Part shown: positions 62,937-64,000 of the stretch, piece by piece
Layout of the letters: each line of letters begins with the position of its first letter
Numbering within the stretch: position 1 is the first letter of the stretch
Source: Beaufortia kweichowensis
Taxonomy: Eukaryota; Chordata; Actinopteri; Cypriniformes; Gastromyzontidae
Assembly (NCBI GenBank): GCA_019155185.1
Contig: CM032806.1
Location: 168,501-232,500, forward strand
DNA: 64,000 nt
Reading direction: 5' to 3'
Made by a program: the position numbers and the translations under genes
The notes under the pieces: generated by a model
What the model was told of the DNA's origin: nothing
Database searches by the model: none
What the model saw: only the letters and a program-made list of their open reading frames with translations

Positions 62937-64000
62937 TCACACATCAGACAGACTCTCCAGAAGTTTCTGCAGATTTCTGTGAATCTGAAAAAGCAGGATT
63001 ATAGTGATTCCTGACTGTCAAGAAATATCACCTTGATAAGCTTGTGTTCATCTTTTTAATATTCTCCTCAGAAAACACTTGTTTTGCCACCAAATGAAAG
63101 TAAATGTTGTTTTTTAAACAAACATTTGTGTGAAGCTCCGAGACGTTAATCTTAAAAACACTAAAGAAAATCAATCTGATCTGTTCTGTAGAGACGTCAC
63201 AAACAAACCTTCTCCAGTTTCAGAAGACTGACAGAAATCACCGAGTAAATCTCATCTGCGTCTCCAACATACAGACTCTGATATTCATCTCTGAAATAAG
63301 ATGAACATACACACATTAAACACATGAGACAAGACAGAAAAATCTCATTAAACTGTTGTTTTTACCCTTTATGAGGAAACTCTACGGTGACCAGCGAGGT
63401 CAGATGTTCCTCCAGAGTCATGATCTTATAGGCCATGTAACACGATGAGAAAAGCAGAAGACAAACCCTGAGAGAACACATCAGAGTGAAACCCCTCGAA
63501 GTCAAAACGTCCGTATGAGAGCGTGATGACGTGATAGACTTACAGAGACACATAGATGAACACAAGCGTGTTAAACGAGAGTGAAACCGGTTTGAGTGTC
63601 TTCATGAGCGTGACCTCCGATGACACCGAGGAACCTGAAGCAAACGCTCTGAATGAGATTCATCAGCTTGTGTTAACGCGACACTGAGCGCACGCATCTT
63701 TACCTTTACACGAGAGATCTTCTGCGTGATGTTGTGAGCGAGGATCCGGTTCACCGTCCCGTCTAACCGCTTGTGAGCGTTTGGAGAATTCTGTGAATGT
63801 CAAGACAGAGATTCAGATGTCTTCAGGAGAAATAAAGAGACAGTAAGAGCAGCGATGCGAGTGTCAGTGCTCTTCAGATACACACGTGGAGTTTTGTGAA
63901 ACTCTGGAGATTCTGGCGAGTCTGAACTGCTGCTGTCGTCCACGCGACCGTGCGTCTGTTCGACTGAAGCGTCCACATCAGAAAGATCTGCTGAGAAATC
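62937..64000 (-). CDS. gramd2b: C-terminal part of a GRAMD2B-like membrane protein (partial)
   Basis: Six exons on minus join in frame: 63886 to the window edge, 63704-63790, 63544-63634, 63366-63467, 63209-63290 and 62937-62984; all junctions are GT-AG. The visible part starts with an acidic Ser-rich stretch (DDSSSSDSPESPEF), continues with basic sequence, then a single hydrophobic segment (SLSFNTLVFIYVSL joined to VCLLLFSSCYMAYKI), a short amphipathic stretch (MTLEEHLTSL) and a coiled-coil-like end (VISVSLLKLEK then IHRNLQKLLESL). A C-terminal membrane anchor with a short coiled tail fits the GRAMD2/3 group, lipid-sensing proteins of ER-plasma membrane contacts, and GRAMD2B lies in human 5q23. 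The diagnostic GRAM domain is outside the window, so the name rests on architecture and synteny. Confidence 0.55.

Overview
This window is vertebrate nuclear DNA, almost certainly from a teleost fish. It contains six spliced protein-coding genes, compact introns, many long CA/GT and CT/GA microsatellites, and fish-type LINE and terminal-inverted-repeat element remnants. A cypriniform is possible from the repeat style, but I cannot fix the species. There is no sign of bacterial, plasmid or phage sequence.

The gene content follows human chromosome 5q23. From left to right: about 15 kb with no exon I can recognise (1-15390); ppic on minus (15391-16757), an ER-targeted cyclophilin; prdm6 on plus (19381-32844), a PR/SET and zinc-finger transcriptional repressor; cep120 on minus (36588-44444), a centriole-assembly protein; znf608 on minus (46695-53067), a chromatin and transcription-associated zinc-finger protein; slc12a2 on minus (54009-61614), the Na-K-2Cl cotransporter NKCC1; and the 3' part of a gramd2b-like gene on minus (62937 to the window edge). 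Order and orientation of ppic, prdm6, cep120 and znf608 match human, except that csnk1g3, which lies between CEP120 and ZNF608 in human, is absent from the gap here. These are unrelated functions held together by synteny, not an operon or pathway.

I rebuilt every exon by hand from reading frame, family knowledge and splice sites. Five gene models are open throughout. The sixth, znf608, has an apparent frameshift at a short 5-bp tandem repeat in its first coding exon. Two introns (one in cep120, one in slc12a2) seem to use GC rather than GT donors.

I found no convincing new genetic system. The most unusual features are where repeats meet splicing. In two separate genes (prdm6 and slc12a2) a roughly 290-nt pyrimidine-rich microsatellite with no adenosine directly abuts a 3' splice site, which pushes the branch point far upstream. 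Just after prdm6 exon 4 a 22-bp minisatellite repeats about 33 times, and most units carry splice-donor-like motifs. A GA minisatellite also sits about 75 bp upstream of the slc12a2 start codon.
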